Assembly (NCBI GenBank): GCA_964059975.1
Contig: CAXKXX010000001.1
Span: 124,001 to 188,000 of the forward strand
DNA length: 64,000 nt
DNA from: CAXKXX01 sp964059975
GTDB lineage: Bacteria; Pseudomonadota; Gammaproteobacteria; Enterobacterales; Enterobacteriaceae
Direction: 5' to 3'
The notes below the pieces were generated by a model. It was not told the DNA's origin. It did not search any database and saw only the letters and a program-made list of their open reading frames with translations. The position numbers and the translations under genes were made by a program. Shown here in pieces: positions 61,407-64,000 of this stretch. Positions within the stretch are counted from its first letter, which is position 1, and every line of letters begins with the position of its first letter.

Positions 61407-62197
61407 TATCTTATATCTGTATCCTCTCTATTTATATAGAGGGATCTAGAGATACTGAAAATTTTATTTGGGGGAATAAAATTTTTCTAAATATTTTTTG
61501 TTAAAAATTTTCAATCATTTTCGTTTTCATAAAAAATATAATATTTATTTATATTTTATATAACAAGTATATAAAAAATTTAAGTTTTTAATAAATTTAA
61601 TTATTAAAAAATGATTTAATTTTCTGAACTAATGATTAAAAAATAATTATTAAAAATTAAGATCTTATAATAATTAAATCTAAATTTACTTAAACGTCTT
61701 TTTAGCTATCTTATTTTATTTTTATGAAATAAGATGTATGTAAATAGAAATAGATTTTATATCTAAATAATTGTTGTTCTTTAAAGGTATTCAAATATGC
61801 TAAAATAGAATTTATTTTTGCTTCTCTTTTATACTTAAAATATAATTATTGTCTATTTTATTATTAACTTTGATATGTTGTGTTGCTAATATTTATATTT
61901 TATCAAAAAAGACAAAGATATATAGTATGACTTAATTATTAATATTAAACTAACGTATTATAATTACCATTATTAGAATAATTAATAGCAACTTATCATT
62001 CATAATGATTTTCTATCACATAAAAATATGTATATAATTTTATTATATGGTGTAATATTTATTACATTAAAAATTAATAAAAATATTTTTTATATTATTT
62101 AAAATTTACTTAAAATTATATACAAAATGAGATTTTTACAAAGATTGATAGTTTCTTGGTTGCATAATTTTGGTTAAATATAATATAAGTGAATATC

Positions 62198-62234
62198 TTT
62201 TAATAAAAATATATACTATATATTTTTATTAAAA
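62198..62234. repeat. Palindrome, 18-bp arms with one central base
   Basis: TTTTAATAAAAATATATA (62198-62215) and its exact complement (62217-62234) are split only by C at 62216. It lies 650 bases upstream of thrS. All-AT arms lower its significance. Confidence 0.7.
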
Positions 62235-62890
62235 ATTTAATTTTTTTATAAAAAGATGACTTTTCGTGGCAGTATAATGTGGTCATTCTCCTTGTTTATC
62301 TTATCGAATAGAGACTCTATGCATAAAAAATTCTTAGATGTATGGAGTGATTGATGATGCATAGAGTGATTAATACTCCGTCTACTTCTGCAGAAGTGAT
62401 ATTCACGACACATAAATTACAAAATAGTTGAATTTTACTTTTTTTATGAGATAGGCTGTCTATATAGGGATATAGTAAAATAGAGACACAGTAAACGGAT
62501 ATAAGTTTAAATCATCTACCATCTAGATATGAGCGATTAATCAATGATTAATTTTATAGATTATACCAATTAACTAAAAATACGGTTATATTTGTCTTGC
62601 CATTTCGCAATAAAAGTAGGCAAAGCTCTAGAGGCCCTTTTACTGAGCCCGATACAGATAAAGCTAATCTGAGTAGTAGATAGTAATCTACACGGGTCAT
62701 CGTGTTAAAATGCATCTCCCGTTACTTCATAATGATATGGTATATTTTCAATACTGCGTACATTAGAGCACACATTTTGGAAAGCGAAGCAAAATTTCCG
62801 ATTAAAATTCACTTTAATTAAAGTGACTTATTTTATATATATGCATTTAACCTCTCGTTCAGTCTACTCTTTTCATATGAAGGATCTTTA

Positions 62891-64000
62891 ATGCCTGTTA
62901 TTTCGCTTCCCGACGGAAGCCAGCGCTATTTTGATCAGCCCATTTCCCCATTAAACGTTGCCCGAGACATCAGCCATAGCTTGGCAAAATCCTGTATTGC
63001 CGGACGAGTTAATGGCGAGCTTATTGACGCCTGTGATTTAATTAAATCTGATGCGCAGTTAGAGATTATTACTATTCAAGATCCAGAAGGCCTAGAAATT
63101 ATACGTCACTCCTGCTCACATCTACTAGGGCATGCTATTAAACAATTATGGTCAAATACAAAAATGGTCATTGGTCCAGTAATCGAACACGGCTTCTATT
63201 ATGATGTTGATATCGATCGCACTTTGACGCAGGCAGACTTAGATCTTTTAGAAAATCGAATGCATGCATTAACTAATAAAAACTATGATGTCATCAAAAA
63301 AAATGTCAGCTGGCAAGAAGCTCGGGACATATTTACTGCACGTGGTGAAATCTATAAAGTAGCTATTCTGGACGAGAGCATTGCTCATAAAGAGCGGCCT
63401 GCTCTGTATTTTCACGAAGAATATATTGACATGTGCCGAGGTCCACATGTACCGAATATGAGTTTTTGCCATCATTTTAAATTACAAAAAACTACTTTTA
63501 CTTACTGGCGCGGTGACAGAAAAAATAAAATGTTACAGCGTATCTATGGTACTGCTTGGGCAGACAAGAAACAGTTAAGCATTTATCTGAATCGCCTAAT
63601 AGAAGCTGCTAAACGCGATCATCGAAAGATAGGTAAACAGCTTAATCTATATCATATTCAGGAAAAAGCTCCAGGAATGGTATTTTGGCATAACGATGGT
63701 TGGACTATTTTTCGCGAATTAGAAGAATTTATACGTATAAAGCTTAAAGAGTATGAATATCAGGAAGTAAAGAGCCCATTCATGATGGACCGTGTGCTCT
63801 GGGAAAATACTGGCCATTGGGAAAACTATAAAGACGCCATGTTCACGACCTCGTCGGAAAACCGCGAGTACTGTATTAAGCCGATGAACTGTCCGGGCCA
63901 CATACAAATATTCAATCAAGGTCTGAAGTCATACCGAGACCTACCCATACGCTTAGGGGAGTTCGGAAGCTGCCATCGTAATGAACCTTCCGGCTCCTTA
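62891..64000 (+). CDS. thrS: Threonyl-tRNA synthetase, 3' end beyond the window
   Basis: The first 370 residues of about 640 are present. The N-terminal TGS domain (MPVISLPDGSQRYFDQPIS) is followed by the editing domain with HSCSHLLGHAIKQLW and FYYDVDIDRTL. The class II catalytic core begins with MCRGPHVPNM, QRIYGTAWADKK, MVFWHNDGW and CIKPMNCPGH (zinc ligand Cys) and reaches EFGSCHRNEPSGSL (motif 2). AGGA lies six bases before ATG. The reading frame is open to the window end. infC, which would follow in E. coli, lies outside. Confidence 0.97.
   Translation, partial: MPVISLPDGSQRYFDQPISPLNVARDISHSLAKSCIAGRVNGELIDACDLIKSDAQLEIITIQDPEGLEIIRHSCSHLLGHAIKQLWSNTKMVIGPVIEHGFYYDVDIDRTLTQADLDLLENRMHALTNKNYDVIKKNVSWQEARDIFTARGEIYKVAILDESIAHKERPALYFHEEYIDMCRGPHVPNMSFCHHFKLQKTTFTYWRGDRKNKMLQRIYGTAWADKKQLSIYLNRLIEAAKRDHRKIGKQLNLYHIQEKAPGMVFWHNDGWTIFRELEEFIRIKLKEYEYQEVKSPFMMDRVLWENTGHWENYKDAMFTTSSENREYCIKPMNCPGHIQIFNQGLKSYRDLPIRLGEFGSCHRNEPSGSL

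Larger units (their letters stand above)
58753..62890. other. 4.1-kb desert between ribA and thrS
   Basis: The longest empty stretch. No protein, tRNA or other RNA gene recognised. Contents: a 15-base near-exact duplication around 59913-59943, a 12-base duplication near 60817-60841, a six-codon ORF with an excellent ribosome binding site at 60917-60937, and hairpins at 61211-61237, 61367-61406 and 62198-62234. The frame at 60047-60283 is not recognisable. Confidence 0.65.

Overview
The window looks like a stretch of chromosome from a host-restricted gammaproteobacterium of the order Enterobacterales that is losing genes. The encoded proteins align with Escherichia coli orthologues at nearly full length, and several blocks keep E. 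coli-like gene order. The spacers, however, are long, very AT-rich and almost empty. Summing the genes listed gives about 33 kb of coding sequence in 64 kb, so roughly half is non-coding. I found no insertion sequence, prophage gene, CRISPR array, rRNA or convincing tRNA. This pattern fits an insect endosymbiont, for instance of the Sodalis-allied kind; that placement is inference from gene content and layout, not from a phylogenetic marker.

Layout. (1) 1.4-11.7 kb is a transport block: putrescine importer plaP, lysine permease lysP, the complete fructose PTS operon fruBKA with a Cra-like operator and a strong terminator, and tryptophan permease mtr. (2) 12.5-16.5 kb: folD, cysS and lpxH in E. 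coli-like neighbourhood, with ppiB missing. (3) 19.4-22.4 kb: qmcA, then the divergent pair rph / yicC. (4) 24.6-27.8 kb: minCDE followed by tsaB. (5) 30.9-48.9 kb: lpxK-msbA, ihfB, rpsA, cmk, aroA, serC, serS, lolA, a shortened ftsK and trxB. This is the E. coli trxB-to-lpxK order, with lrp, rarA, the pfl/foc genes, ycaL and comEC gone. (6) 50.5-58.8 kb: rluB, topA, cysB, ribA in E. coli order, with btuR, yciK, sohB and acnA gone. (7) thrS enters at 62.9 kb and runs off the end.

The genes serve core needs: translation (cysS, serS, thrS, rpsA, rluB, rph, tsaB), envelope building (lpxH, lpxK, msbA, lolA), division-site placement (minCDE, ftsK membrane domain), DNA topology (topA, ihfB), redox (trxB), and serine, aromatic, folate and riboflavin metabolism. 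Uptake of fructose, lysine, tryptophan and putrescine points to life on host-derived nutrients.

Three things deserve a second look. First, serC appears to start at an AUA codon behind a perfect Shine-Dalgarno sequence, and in ribA the ancestral AUG start position is now AUA; ftsK has a similarly eroded start. Second, ftsK is cut down to its membrane domain and runs directly into a hairpin. Third, the spacers hold many perfect inverted repeats (stems up to 20 bp), many without a terminator tail, plus several exact short tandem duplications.
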